Shown here in pieces: positions 53,005 to 63,715 of a stretch of DNA of 64,000 nucleotides. The position numbers were made by a program, and so were the translations under genes. The DNA is taken from positions 1 to 64,000 of the forward strand of contig JARBJD010000291.1 in the NCBI GenBank assembly GCA_033064195.1, given 5' to 3'. Origin of the DNA: Blattamonas nauphoetae. Taxonomy: Eukaryota; Preaxostyla; Oxymonadida. The notes beneath the pieces were generated by a model. It did not search any database. It saw only the letters and a program-made list of their open reading frames with translations, and was not told where the DNA came from. Every line of letters starts with the position of its first letter. Within the stretch, counting starts at the first letter, position 1.

Positions 53005-56000
53005 TTAATGCGATCCTCGACCTTTCCCGCTGGTCTGTTTCTTTTTCCGAGTTTTCCTCTTTTGGCTCCAGTATGAATTCCGCGCGTCGTCAGCTGGCGT
53101 CGAATAGGCCCTTTTCTCTTTCTGCGGCTTAGTGTCTTTGACTTTTCCACCTTCTTCGCCTTCCAAGTCACTGAACGGAAAGGATGAATCATCGTTTGAG
53201 AAGGCCCTTTTATCACTCGCTGAACGGGTCCTTTGACCTCTCTGCGGCTTAATGCCTTTGACATTTCCGCCTTTCTCTTCTTCCGTGTCACTGGTCTGAA
53301 ACAATGAATCATCGTCTAAGAAGGCCCTTTTATCACGCGCTGAACGGGTCCTTTGACCTCTCTGCGGCTTAGTGTCTTTGACTTTTCCACCTTCTTCGCC
53401 TTCCAAGTCACTGAACGGAAAGGATGAATCATCGTTTGAGAAGGCCCTTTTATCACGCGCTGAACGGGTCCTTTGACCTCTCTGCGGCTTAATGCCTTTG
53501 ACATTTCCGCCTTTCTCTTCTTCCGTGTCACTGGTCTGAAACAATGAATCATCGTCTAAGAAGGCCCTTTTATCTCCGTGTTGTCGAGTCGTGCCCAAGT
53601 GAAGACCTGGTTGGTTTCCCATCCACAGCTGGAATTGTGCATCGACTCCCTGATCGTCCGCCTGTCGAGGTGTGTCTGTGAGATTAAGAGGGTTCATTGC
53701 GTTCACTCGATGGCTCGGTGGGGTACGTGCATGACTGCTGTTCAGTTGATGATTTGTGTCCAAGTGAAGATCATGTTGGTTTCTCATTCCCAGCTGATAT
53801 TGCGCATCGACTGTCAGATTCCGCTTCATCACAAAACAATCTTTGAAATCCTGAGTGCTCTTAGACCAGGGGAGTTGGATCTTCGGTCGTTTCACGAGTG
53901 GCCCCGTCATTCGCGAACATTCGTTGAACAGGAGGTCAGACACCGATATCACGCCTGTTTTGTAACGATGGTTCACTTTTTCGAGGTATTCCGGAACATC
54001 TTCGGGCTTGACAATCCACATGAAGAACACTTCCACCTTCACGCCTGGCTTCGTGAGCGCATATCGATTCTCCAGCTGCGTCTTCAGCAAGTCGATCAGC
54101 TCATTCCCAGTTTCGTTGCGGTCAGGATTCACCGCATTTAGGAACGTGAACAGCCTGATTGAGTTCGGACCAAGAAAGAAGATGAACGAATCTATTCCTA
54201 TCCAATGTGGGCTTCTTGCTTTTATAACAGGTTCATACAGTGCCTCATAATAAAGTACATTGGGGGCCAAGGTTGGCGTTGCACACAAACGAGAGAGCAG
54301 CATCGGACAACGGCCAATCGAAGGGAATCTGAAATAGAATGAAGGGAAGTCAGGGATGGCTGTGAACACGGTGAACATCATATAAGACCGGAACAACTGC
54401 TGGTTCACTCTAAATTCCATTTCGTTGCCTCCCAACGCTTCTAATATTTTTTTGCTACTGTTCTTCTCGAGGAAGTCCTCAGCTTTGATGTTTATCATCG
54501 TTGTCAGCAAGCGGTTCGCAAATTCACTCACTGGTTGACCCTTTAGATGGGTGGCTGACAGAGAACTGATCACGAGAGTTGCATCCGATTCGGAGTGTGT
54601 TACGCCATCCCGTCCAAACACTTCGCTCATTGCTCGGAAGGCGTCGGACAAGTCAGTTGTGAGCGCGCGGGGACTCAGTCCAAATACTTCAATCACATTC
54701 AAGCAGACAAACGCGACGTTGCTGGGTGGAGAGATGCCCAAATTCTCCCGTTGGTCAGATCTGCTGCCGCCTTGAGGCGGGTGTCTTATGATGTTGGGGT
54801 CAGGCAAGTTGGATTCAAAGAATATCAAAGGCTGATCGGAGTCGTTTTCTGAGATGTCTGTTGATTTTTGAGGAATGCTTGCTGGACTGGGAGGAAGGAC
54901 CCCTGAATTTTGAGTTGGGCTTGAAATCGCGAGATAGGTGAGTTGGTGTTCGATATGTTGAACAGGTTCTTTAGATCTATCCATGTCAGCGTCGGGCTGT
55001 TCATATGCGGGCTCTCCCCCAGAGGAGGCATTCGGTTCGTCTTCAATATAGCCATGCGTTCCCAGCAGCGAGATCACGATGGGATGCAGATCGATAATTG
55101 GGTCTGCGTCAACTCGGCGGATCCAATGTCCCCGCCCAGTAATCCCGAGGTCCTTCATCATCGTGTAGAACTCTTCTTGTTTCCAAAACGGATAGAATTC
55201 GTCCCACATGCTCAAGTCATGGGGCGTGCTGATGTAGTGTTTCTTGTATTCCATTGGCGAGGCTGTAAAGACTGTGAAGATGCCTCGTTGTTTTGCATTC
55301 GGGTACGGATCCGCTGTGTCCACAATGCGAATCACGGGGAAGGAACGCGTGTACCAAGCCAAAGCAAACGACGAGTCATGGCTTCGAACTCTGATTGGGG
55401 TGGAAAGGTTCGAACGATCAACAACAATCGTGAACACCGGTTTCCCTGGGAGAATGTACAGAATCGCCTGAAAAGCATGAATGACCAGAAAAATGAATAC
55501 CACTTTCTCCAACTGCATCAGACAATGGATAAGATATAGGAGCATCTGCGACTTTCCTGTCCCCGGCTGCCCTTTCACAAAGAAAGCCTCAAGCTTTTTT
55601 TCATTTGGGGGTTCTTTGGCGAAGTAATTGGAGAAACGGGACTCAGACGCTCTTTCGGTAGAAATCCAATCCGGAATTCCTCCGATTGAACTCCACAATT
55701 CTTTGTCTTCGCCATCGGCAGGTACAGCATACTTATACGGTAAGAGAAAGCTATTGAGATCACCCTCCAGTACTTGCAGTTCTGGGAGCTTGTCTTTGTT
55801 GTACCTCCGGAAATGCTTGAGTATAACCAGCCGAAATTCTTCCCAGCAACGTCGGATCCAGACTTTTCTTCGTTTTTGGAAATCCGAATCGAGCGTCGAC
55901 ATCCAGATGATTCGATCGTTTCTCAGAGTGTAAAACAGGTCATGTATACCCCCCATGATGTGCAAACGGTCCTCCAGAACTTCAATTTCTTCAGAATCCA

Positions 56001-56469
56001 GTTGAGGCGCAACTGTAAAGAGCGTAACGGGAATCGCGACAACTCGCATTGGTTTGCGATTCTCACCGTCAAGAGGCCAGCAGGCGAGTAAACTCTCGAT
56101 CGTCACTGATGTATCGTATTGATACCCAGACCATCCAACTTTCTCGATCCATTCCTGAGCTTGGAGAGGAACGCGTGAAGGATCGAGAAGGTCTTGTCCA
56201 GGCAGTTCATCTGATCTGAGGCCTGGAGGCTCAGTAAACGGGAATTGAATGGTGATGCATATATGCTCCTCTTTAACGGTCTCTGCCATTTCGACGTACA
56301 AATCTTGAATGGTCCAAGAAGGATCAACTTCTATCTGTTCATCATTTGGTTCAGTTCTTGTTTCAGGTGCCCTTTTCACGCCATTACGATCTTTCGTGAA
56401 TGTGGCATTGGCATTGGCATCTGCGATGAGTCGATAGGGGAGAGTTGGTTGAGTCTGGGGTTGTGACAT
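53005..56469 (-). CDS. Crinkler/RHS-type NTPase effector protein, copy 1
   Basis: 1154 aa, intronless, looks whole. Parts: an N-terminal header that looks ubiquitin-like (about residues 50-110), a P-loop NTPase with Walker A GQPGTGKS near residue 298, a strand with PVIRIVDTADPY, and FTASPMEYKKHY followed by WDEFYPFW, the order typical of the NTPase module of Crinkler and retrotransposon-hot-spot proteins. A Ser/Pro linker follows, then a C-terminal domain (PHWIGIDSFIFF, IRLFTFLNAV, VKVEVFFMWIVKPEDV) with the strand pattern of the family's nuclease-like effector domain, then a repetitive tail. The frame is also open to 56802, but that part overlaps the start of the neighbouring gene, so Met at 56469 is preferred. 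In other organisms these act against host or rival DNA; here the function is unknown. Family call is by motif order. Confidence 0.65.
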   Translation of the reverse strand: MSQPQTQPTLPYRLIADANANATFTKDRNGVKRAPETRTEPNDEQIEVDPSWTIQDLYVEMAETVKEEHICITIQFPFTEPPGLRSDELPGQDLLDPSRVPLQAQEWIEKVGWSGYQYDTSVTIESLLACWPLDGENRKPMRVVAIPVTLFTVAPQLDSEEIEVLEDRLHIMGGIHDLFYTLRNDRIIWMSTLDSDFQKRRKVWIRRCWEEFRLVILKHFRRYNKDKLPELQVLEGDLNSFLLPYKYAVPADGEDKELWSSIGGIPDWISTERASESRFSNYFAKEPPNEKKLEAFFVKGQPGTGKSQMLLYLIHCLMQLEKVVFIFLVIHAFQAILYILPGKPVFTIVVDRSNLSTPIRVRSHDSSFALAWYTRSFPVIRIVDTADPYPNAKQRGIFTVFTASPMEYKKHYISTPHDLSMWDEFYPFWKQEEFYTMMKDLGITGRGHWIRRVDADPIIDLHPIVISLLGTHGYIEDEPNASSGGEPAYEQPDADMDRSKEPVQHIEHQLTYLAISSPTQNSGVLPPSPASIPQKSTDISENDSDQPLIFFESNLPDPNIIRHPPQGGSRSDQRENLGISPPSNVAFVCLNVIEVFGLSPRALTTDLSDAFRAMSEVFGRDGVTHSESDATLVISSLSATHLKGQPVSEFANRLLTTMINIKAEDFLEKNSSKKILEALGGNEMEFRVNQQLFRSYMMFTVFTAIPDFPSFYFRFPSIGRCPMLLSRLCATPTLAPNVLYYEALYEPVIKARSPHWIGIDSFIFFLGPNSIRLFTFLNAVNPDRNETGNELIDLLKTQLENRYALTKPGVKVEVFFMWIVKPEDVPEYLEKVNHRYKTGVISVSDLLFNECSRMTGPLVKRPKIQLPWSKSTQDFKDCFVMKRNLTVDAQYQLGMRNQHDLHLDTNHQLNSSHARTPPSHRVNAMNPLNLTDTPRQADDQGVDAQFQLWMGNQPGLHLGTTRQHGDKRAFLDDDSLFQTSDTEEEKGGNVKGIKPQRGQRTRSARDKRAFSNDDSSFPFSDLEGEEGGKVKDTKPQRGQRTRSARDKRAFLDDDSLFQTSDTEEEKGGNVKGIKPQRGQRTRSASDKRAFSNDDSSFPFSDLEGEEGGKVKDTKPQKEKRAYSTPADDARNSYWSQKRKTRKKKQTSGKGRGSH
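53081..53560. repeat. four 120-bp tandem units in the Crinkler tail
   Basis: AAGGCCCTTTTATC recurs at 53201, 53321, 53441 and 53561, exactly 120 bp apart. Two unit types alternate, so the array is a 240-bp dimer repeated twice and nearly identical between dimers. On the minus strand each unit encodes 40 residues (DKRAFLDDDSLFQTSDTEEE or DKRAFSNDDSSFPFSDLEGE, then a basic KPQRGQRTRSA). The second Crinkler copy carries only one such unit. Confidence 0.9.
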
Positions 56470-56585
56470 GAAAGACTTCGAATTGGAGAAATTGAAGCGC
56501 CTATTTGGGACATCGATCTGGCTCGTAATTATATTTCTTCCTCGTCGTTTCTCGACTGAGGAGGTGTCACTGTCCTCTCTGAGAG

Positions 56586-58723
56586 ATGCACCGACGATTC
56601 GTTGATTTTGAGGGATTTGATGTGGAAAGAAATCAATGTGAGAGCGATATTCGTTCGATTCGACTGAGATCATCTCGACGAATCGGATTACGCCAGGAAA
56701 ATCCTCTCGACCGTCCAAGACAGATCTTTGTTCATCATCTTTTCGGACTTTCAACTTCATTAGAGAAGGAGGATAACGATTCTCTTTTGTCAACACTCTC
56801 ATCCATCCAGTTCCTGACAGAGAATTCTGATAACGATGAAATCGTGACCGTGTTCCTACAAGAAAACGTCATAGACAAACTTCTTGGAATTGTTTCATTG
56901 CATGAAGATGGAGCAGTCTTGGTATTTTCCTTCTTTCATTATGTCTCCAGAATGCAGTGTATTCCCTCCTTGCTCGTCTGAGTGTGCCATTGGATTGTTG
57001 ATTTTGTTCAGCGTGTGTGTCGGCTGCAGTTGTGTCAAAAATAATGGTTCCCGACTTCTTGTCGACGAGTCTTTCACTTCTCTCTTCAGCGGACGATGGA
57101 CTCACCCTGATTGTTTGTGTTTTTCTTTCTGGGCATTATTCTGGTTTTGTTTAAAGGTTCTGAATGTGTTGTACAATTCAGCTGTTGCTGGGGATGATTA
57201 CTGTGCGTTTGAAGTGGAAAATGATGTCACTGCTCATCTCCTGCGATACCTGCTTACATGTCAACCCTCAACAGTTGTTCGAAATGAGAAGAGTTGCTGT
57301 GGGAGATTGGAACTGGAGGAGAGTCGACAACAGACGATTGCGACTTGCCTGCTTCTGTTGACTGAGCTGATCAAAGTATCGTTTCCAGAGGCTCTGAAGG
57401 AAGAAGTTGTGACAGGATGTGTTCCGTACTTTCTGAGTGGGAACAGACATGTTCAACTGCTGGCACTGAAATATGCGCGCCATTTTGTGTCGAACTCAGA
57501 AAACGAGTATTTCTTGCAGTTCTCGCTCCCAAACAACCAGATGAATGCCTCTGATCCGACCAGGATTACTGTTCTCAGTTATCTTGTGGACTTGCTGAGA
57601 GAGAAGCAGATTGACTACGAACAAAACGCGAGAGTGTTCCACGTGTTCCGGCGAGTGTGTGCAGACATCAACGATCAACTAATGGACCCAGAACGAACGA
57701 CACGGGCAGAACCATCTTGTCTCCGAACAGTCGAAAGCGATATGATGAGTGTATTTCAGAATTGCTTGAAGACGATTGGGACGATTCTTGCGATCTTCGG
57801 GGAGCTTGCATATTTTTCAGAGGAACACGAACAAGTGTGTGCTCTTTTCTTTGACATTGTTTGAGATTGTGATCGACAGTGGGATTTATCCGTCGTTGGG
57901 GAAACTATTGAACTGGTCGATTATCGTCACGAGTGAAGGGATTCCGGCTCCCTTGATGTCAACAGAGTGTGATTATGAATATTTCCGAGCGGCAGTGGAG
58001 ACTAATTCGGAGCTGGAGGAGCCTTTTGCTCTTCTTGAACCTCTCAAAACCGCCTTCCGACGGCACAACTTGTTACCGCCTCTTGCATATCGGGACAGCA
58101 TTGGAAAGTTCATTTTCGATGGTCCCTTCGACCACACACTATCGATCCATCCGATTCTGGAGCTGAACGGCGCGAAAGATTCTCTTGTGAAGAATGTGCT
58201 GTTCATCGTCGGGAACGCGTTGGGTGGGACAGCTGCGCATGTTGAAATTGTTTTGTCTTCGCTGCTCCAAAACTACTCAGCCATCGAGGCCACGAGGAAA
58301 GTGATTGTGACTCTGCAAACATTCTTTTACCGACTCCCGCTGAAGTTGCTGACATTGGAGGTGCGATGCATTTATTTGTTGGCTGGCCTGCCATTGGAGC
58401 ATCAATCGGTGTTGGTTGAGTCAGAACTGCTGCAGCTTGCATGGAATCGCCGAAGGGATCTTGATGGTGAGGCAGGGAACTATCTGGTGCATTCGTTCGT
58501 GCGGCTTCTCCAACCCAGCGACGAATCATCGCCCACAGTCGCCAATGCTCTTCTGGAACGGATTGAAAACGAAACGTTTGCGGTGGAATTAGACGAGATG
58601 TGCAGCCAGAAATCACCGACTATCAGAAAGTGTTATCGCCGTCTGCGCACGTTTCTGGAGACACTACGAAAGACTAACCTTTTTGCAGACTCATCGACGT
58701 CTGACTACCGATCCTCTGCCTGA
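56586..58723 (+). CDS. armadillo-type solenoid protein, importin-alpha-like
   Basis: A run of plus-strand frames that join through short introns (junctions not all fixed; likely near 56920-57010, 57115-57155 and 57800-57890). Exon 1 begins MHRRFVDFEGFDVERNQC, with an Arg-rich stretch (RSIRLRSSRRIGLRQ), then LSSIQFLTENSDNDEIVTVFL. Later parts read VSKIMVPDFLSTSLSLLSSA, ALKYARHFVSNSENEYFL, SLVKNVLFIVGNALGGTAAH and TVANALLERIENETFAVELD, closing with RKCYRRLRTFLETL. Repeated helical blocks with an N-terminal basic patch and a final degenerate repeat resemble importin-alpha (nuclear import adaptor), but conservation is low and the Arg-rich part is not a clear importin-beta-binding domain. A generic ARM/HEAT protein is the alternative. 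It is divergent from the Crinkler gene by 116 bp. Confidence 0.5.
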
Positions 58724-58793
58724 ACACCACTTTTCCATTTGTCATCTGTTCATTTCATCTTTCGTGTGATTTCATGTTGATTGTCAGCGCCAA

Positions 58794-58890
58794 TTGTGTC
58801 AATGTTCACACACAGGTCAGTCCAGAGAAAACAGATTATGAAAAATTGACCAATAAAAGAAGTGGAGATCCAATGTTGTGACAATGAAAA
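58794..58890. repeat. 3' flank shared by the two Crinkler copies, copy 2
   Basis: The counterpart of 52889-53000, beginning TTGTGTCAATGTTCACACAC. It starts 71 bases after the stop of the armadillo-type gene. Confidence 0.75.
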
Positions 58891-58897
58891 AGAAGTG

Positions 58898-59690
58898 TCA
58901 AGAGGGCACAATCACCACATCCTGCTTTTTCGTTTCTTGTTTGGTCCGGGTAAGTTGGATGGCTTTGTCTTTGATGACCTCTTTCTTGTTTGATTCGTGC
59001 ATTTTGATATTCCTTGTTCGCGGAATTTTCTGTGGCGGGAGACTGTTTTCTTCACCTTCCTCTTCTTTCAAGTCACTGAACGGAAACGACGAACCATCGT
59101 TTGATAATGCACTGTCATTCATAAGTCGTTGAGTTGTGTCCAAGTGAAGATCATGTTGGTTTCTCATTCCCAGCTGATATTGCGCATCGACTGTCAGATT
59201 CCGCTTCATCACAAAACAATCTTTGAAATCCTGAGTGCTCTTAGACCAGGGGAGTTGGATCTTCGGTCGTTTCACGAGTGGCCCCGTCATTCGCGAACAT
59301 TCGTTGAACAGGAGGTCAGACACCGATATCACGCCTGTTTTGTAACGATGGTTCACTTTTTCGAGGTATTCCGGAACATCTTCGGGCTTGACAATCCACA
59401 TGAAGAACACTTCCACCTTCACGCCTGGCTTCGTGAGCGCATATCGATTCTCCAGCTGCGTCTTCAGCAAGTCGATCAGCTCATTCCCAGTTTCGTTGCG
59501 GTCAGGATTCACCGCATTTAGGAACGTGAACAGCCTGATTGAGTTCGGACCAAGAAAGAAGATGAACGAATCTATTCCTATCCAATGTGGGCTTCTTGCT
59601 TTTATAACTGGATCATACACTGTCTCATAATAAAGTACATTGGGGGCCAAGGTTGGCGTTGCACACAATCGAGAGAGCTGCGAGAGGGGA
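58898..59690 (-). mobile_element. Crinkler/RHS-type effector, partial second copy
   Basis: It corresponds to the C-terminal effector domain and tail of copy 1 only; header and NTPase are missing, so this copy is broken. The core 59137-59673 is almost identical to 53757-54293, pointing to a recent duplication. The tail has one repeat unit and then a different Lys-rich end. Upstream of about 59680 similarity ends abruptly. The frame can be read to 59791, but the extra part is unrelated to copy 1. Confidence 0.7.
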
Positions 59691-59791
59691 GGAATACAAA
59701 AGAGTGAATGTACAGAAGAAGCAAGAAAAAAGTGAAGAATCATGATATCTAACTGTGGTTCGATTTGATCCAAAATCATCACAAGAATCAA

Positions 59792-61400
59792 TCGATAAGA
59801 AACGAAAGAAGAACAAACAGCATTCCCTCACGTTCATCGTTCACCCTTCCTCCAACATTCAGTACATTCCCCTTCCGCAAGCAATGCAATGGCTTCGTTT
59901 GATTTGATGAGATCATGTGGTGTGATCTTGAAGACATTTGTCCTGATCAAAGTCGATGGGGTCGTAAGCTCGTCAGATAGTGCATGTATCTATTTCTTTT
60001 CCAAAATTCGTGCTATTTCGCTGTTTCATTCATACGATGTAGAGTGATGAAGAGAATAACGGTGTTTGAAGTAGTTTTCTTTGTCGAGACAAGACTCTCC
60101 TCAACAACTGTGATCATTTGTTTGTTCACTCGTCAGTTTCTTCTTGGATATGTTGGAAGAAGCATTGATGACACAATTGTTGAGGGTGGAGAAGTAGAGG
60201 GAGGATGTCACGATCTTTGCGAATGTTGGAAGGAGTGGGAGACGAAGGCAAGAATGGTTTCGGTCAGTTCATTTAACATGTTGAACACGAGTTCTATTCA
60301 AAACCAAAGAATACAATTTGGTCAAGAGGATGATGGCAACAAGAGGATAGCATACTTGCAGACAGCACTGTTGATGTTTCACGTGTTACTCCGGAGATCA
60401 AACGAGTGTGATGAAAACATGGTCTATACGTACTAAATGAACAGAATAAGTGAAAAATGAGAATAAAATAGGCAGGTTTTTTGGGATGGGAAGCAAGAAA
60501 GTGGGATTTTTCGTGGGATTTCAACCCATATTTTTTGGGATTGTCGATTCCCCATTTGAAACTTGCCAAAACGACATTGAATTGTATCGCATTCCACATC
60601 AGACCTGACAAATGTCAGAAATTGTGCATTCAGTGAATGGAGACGATCACACCCACGATCCATTTTGAAAACAAAGCTCATTCATGAAGGACCGTCTCAT
60701 TCGATTCCTCGTTATCTTTTAAATGATTGTACTGATGTCTTATTCTCTTCTGATGACTCACTGTCACAGCTTGTGCATTCATACAGTGATTCATCACCAC
60801 TCATCCGATCTGTGTGAATTCTCGTCAACTCAGAAGAACTCCCTTGGACACAGGTATATTGAAACGAAACCATGATTCAGTTCCGTTTATTCCTGTTTTT
60901 CCACCAGAATACTCACTGAATATTGCCCTCCCAATGACACACAACAGTTTCATCGTAAACTCGACTATATTCTCCCTTCGAGCGTTAAAGATGAAGTGAA
61001 TGTTTTACCACAAGACAAAATAGCTCGTTCAATGGTGAATGAAGATGAATATCATGGTATGTCTGGCCAGTGATGCGTATTGAAATCTTTGTGTTCATTC
61101 ATCGACTATGTCATTCAATCCCTACAAGTGTTGTCATCACCTTCTCCCTTCTTTCTTTATCATTGTTCCTCTTCTCTCTATTGTCGATCTTCCTTTCTTC
61201 AGGTCACAAACAGCACCTCATCTCAGCCTTCATAGTATTTCTCCTCAAATGAACAAAACACACACATCTAACTGATGATAATGATTCTCTGATACTCGAA
61301 CACTCCGATTTCGATGGTAATGTCCCTCTCGGCTCGATGTTATCACTCCAAATCCCGGCACTCTGAAAGTGCATCGCCCTCCTCGAAGAAGGCATCCATT
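59792..61400. other. unresolved stretch, no confident gene
   Basis: The plus strand has a 150-codon frame (59984-60436) with hydrophobic stretches (VFEVVFFVETRL, TTVIICLFTRQFLLGY) and an EVEGGCHDLCECWKEW segment. It could be one or two exons of a membrane protein but has no recognisable signature. From 60440 to 61400 only short frames appear, with T-rich stretches that could be introns. Nothing was identified with confidence. Confidence 0.3.
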
Positions 61401-61439
61401 GCCTGCAAAACATCCCCAGATAAGAAAACCATGATCGTA

Positions 61440-62391
61440 ATTCGCAGGAAACTGAACCTGTGATTCGAATTGTGGATGGTTCTTGCGAACTGAATGGGCT
61501 CATATCGTTCCAAGCTCCCACACTCGATGAATCTGTCCCTGAAGACCATATTTATGGCTGTTTTGTTGTCTGTGTCGCACATGCGATGGAGGAGGAAGGA
61601 AAACTTGACTTAATTCTGGAAGGGATCCGAGAAACAGTGGATCAACTCGACATCACAGATTGTATTCATCATGTCACTTTTTTACGGGCTACCTCCGTCA
61701 TCTTGCCACTCTCACGTGTTGGAACAATTCGCGGCAGTGATACTGGTGACGAGACGACGTTTCAAGACACAACGATTCAGCAAACGACTGTCTGGATTTT
61801 GAACTCAAAGTCACAAATGGAGGCAGTGAGGATGACTATATGAAAAAAAACAATCAAGCAAGCCATCAGTCGACTTTAAGTGGATTCTGCGAGAGATTCA
61901 CGCGGACACAACATCGAATTTGCGTGAAGGCCTTGAAAGTGGAGTTACACAGATCAACAATCACTAGCACGACAGGTCGTTCTCTCCCTCATATCGCCGG
62001 GTTGTGGTGCTTATTGACAACGGCAGCGTGAACGAAGGCATTCGCTCCAAACACACAACAAAGTCTTTCTCCACGTTCTACCTCGTTTCAGCCACCTACC
62101 TACGATCCATATTCAATATCGGTCCCATTTGTTATCTCCACTGTCGGCGTTGAGATGCAGACTACGGATGAAGAAAACGTGCTTCGAACGATTGCTCTCA
62201 ACTATATCCTGCCCACACCAAACATTTCACGTCAATCAGAACCTGCCCCGATTGTGGTGACACACACACAAATTATCCGAATGGAGATGTCCCAAAATGT
62301 CGACCTGATCAATTTCAACCATGAAGACGGTTTCTTTGATTTGACATTCACATCTAAATCAACAGTGGAGCCAGTCGGAGCTCTTCATTAG
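61440..62391 (+). CDS. possible multi-exon gene, unknown function
   Basis: A chain of plus-strand segments with protein-like composition: VDGSCELNGLISFQAPTLDE, then VPEDHIYGCFVVCVAHAMEE, LDLILEGIRETVDQLDITD, VTFLRATSVILPLSRVGTIR; then, in another frame, FKWILREIHADTTSNLREGL and RVVVLIDNGSVNEGIRS; and last VPFVISTVGVEMQTTDEENV through LRTIALNYILPTPN to a stop at 62391. Frame changes between them would need introns near 61830-61900, 61960-61990 and 62070-62100; a 29-nt GT-AG candidate exists at the last. I could not close a single frame, so it may be a real gene read imperfectly or one in decay. Confidence 0.35.
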
Positions 62392-63080
62392 AAGATTCAA
62401 CAGAACCCAAGCAAGTGCTCAGAAATGGTGAAGAGTCGGATGGTAGATACAGCTAATCCTGTGAGCAGAGAAAATAGGCAGCTGGACATGAATTTTACGG
62501 TCTGGATGGTCTCATTGTCGACGTTGGATGGAACTGGATTTGTTTCAGCTGAGAGAGCCTTTAAATTCGTCTCTTCTGACCACTGCAGCTCAGCGAGCCA
62601 CACAGATTGTGCACATTCTGAATCAGGAAATCGTGGAAATGGAGGGAAACGACGATCACTCCATTCGGCAATTCTGGCCAACTCGAAACCGCGAACATCG
62701 CACTTCCCGAAATCAGACAGGAAGCCCTTTCGAAATTACTGGATGAATCCACGTTCATTCCATCCATTCTGAATACATCTCTCAACATACATCGAATAAT
62801 TTCCCATGTAATGGCCAGAAACAAGCGATGATCGAAGTTGACTGAACACACTCGATTTCTGAATGTGCAATCCCCACAGAAGAGTCACAGTTGCCGTTTC
62901 TGATTTCAAGTGGAGGAGGGTGCAGCTGATGGTTGGCTTCGATTATCCTCAACGTTTGAGAGCTGTCGACCCGAAATGGGATTTCACTGCCTGCTTTGAC
63001 AAGCCTCGCCGTGCTATCTTAACAACTCTCATCCATTCAGGAATTATCCACGATTTCATTTCCCTCTGTGATGTATTTAG
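62392..63080 (+). other. fragmented coding-like DNA
   Basis: Plus-strand pieces with protein character appear in alternating frames: SLLTTAAQRATQIVHILNQE with IVEMEGNDDHSIRQF (about 62550-62690) and DFKWRRVQLMVGFDYPQRLR with AVDPKWDFTACFDKPRRAI (about 62890-63030). No family signature and no convincing junctions. These may be more exons of the gene upstream or part of the decayed sequence that follows. Confidence 0.25.
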
Positions 63081-63715
63081 CGATTGGTTCAGGTCATCTT
63101 TTAGACACGATTCATCTCAGCCTTGGAACAGGCCCTCTCCCTGACTTTGGCGTGCTCTCATCACTTTCTCCCACTGTTGCCTCAACCACCATCTCCCTCA
63201 CTCATTCCGCTCTCATGTGACGCTGAAAATTGCGCCAACCACTTTTCAGGGACAGCCACGGCAAATGTGAACCTGTGTGGCTCCTTCCTAACCTCAAATT
63301 CGTCGTTCGAGAAATGCTCGTCAAATTTGGACGAATCGGACACACATCCAATTAACACTCTTTCCCATCGAATAGGATCGAAGGCCATCACTGTTCATTC
63401 ACATCAATGACCAGCTCGATGAATGCCGCAGCAATTGATTTCACGAAGACAGTCGGAAACACCGAAATCAACGAGTGTTCATTCTTCGATTACAGCGGAA
63501 CACATGCCAATGGAGGCGCATTTTATGTTGATGGCAAGGCAAAGACGTATTCCACCACTTTCTCGTCGTGTGTCGTTGTTCGATGCCATAGCCCTCAGTA
63601 TCACAAATGCCAACACTACTCAACAATCGACTATCTCCAACTCCATCTTCGAGAGTCGTACATCAACTGTCACGCCGAATGGAGGTGCACTGTACCTCAG
63701 CGCATATAGTCTGTC
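63080..63715 (+). pseudogene. remnant of a right-handed beta-helix (pectin-lyase-fold) surface protein
   Basis: Segments in different frames carry the Ser/Thr/Asn-rich rungs typical of these proteins: LLDTIHLSLGTGPLPDFGVL, then SSLSPTVASTTISLTHSALM; NFSGTA-like and GSFLTSNSSFEKCSSN; and NTEINECSFFDYSGTHANGG followed by AFYVDGKAKTYSTTFSSC. Rungs of the form xFxxCxxxxxxGGAFyV are the hallmark of large beta-helix families that are abundant in some free-living and gut protists. Frame changes without clear introns indicate decay. Family assignment rests on the repeat pattern only. Confidence 0.45.
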
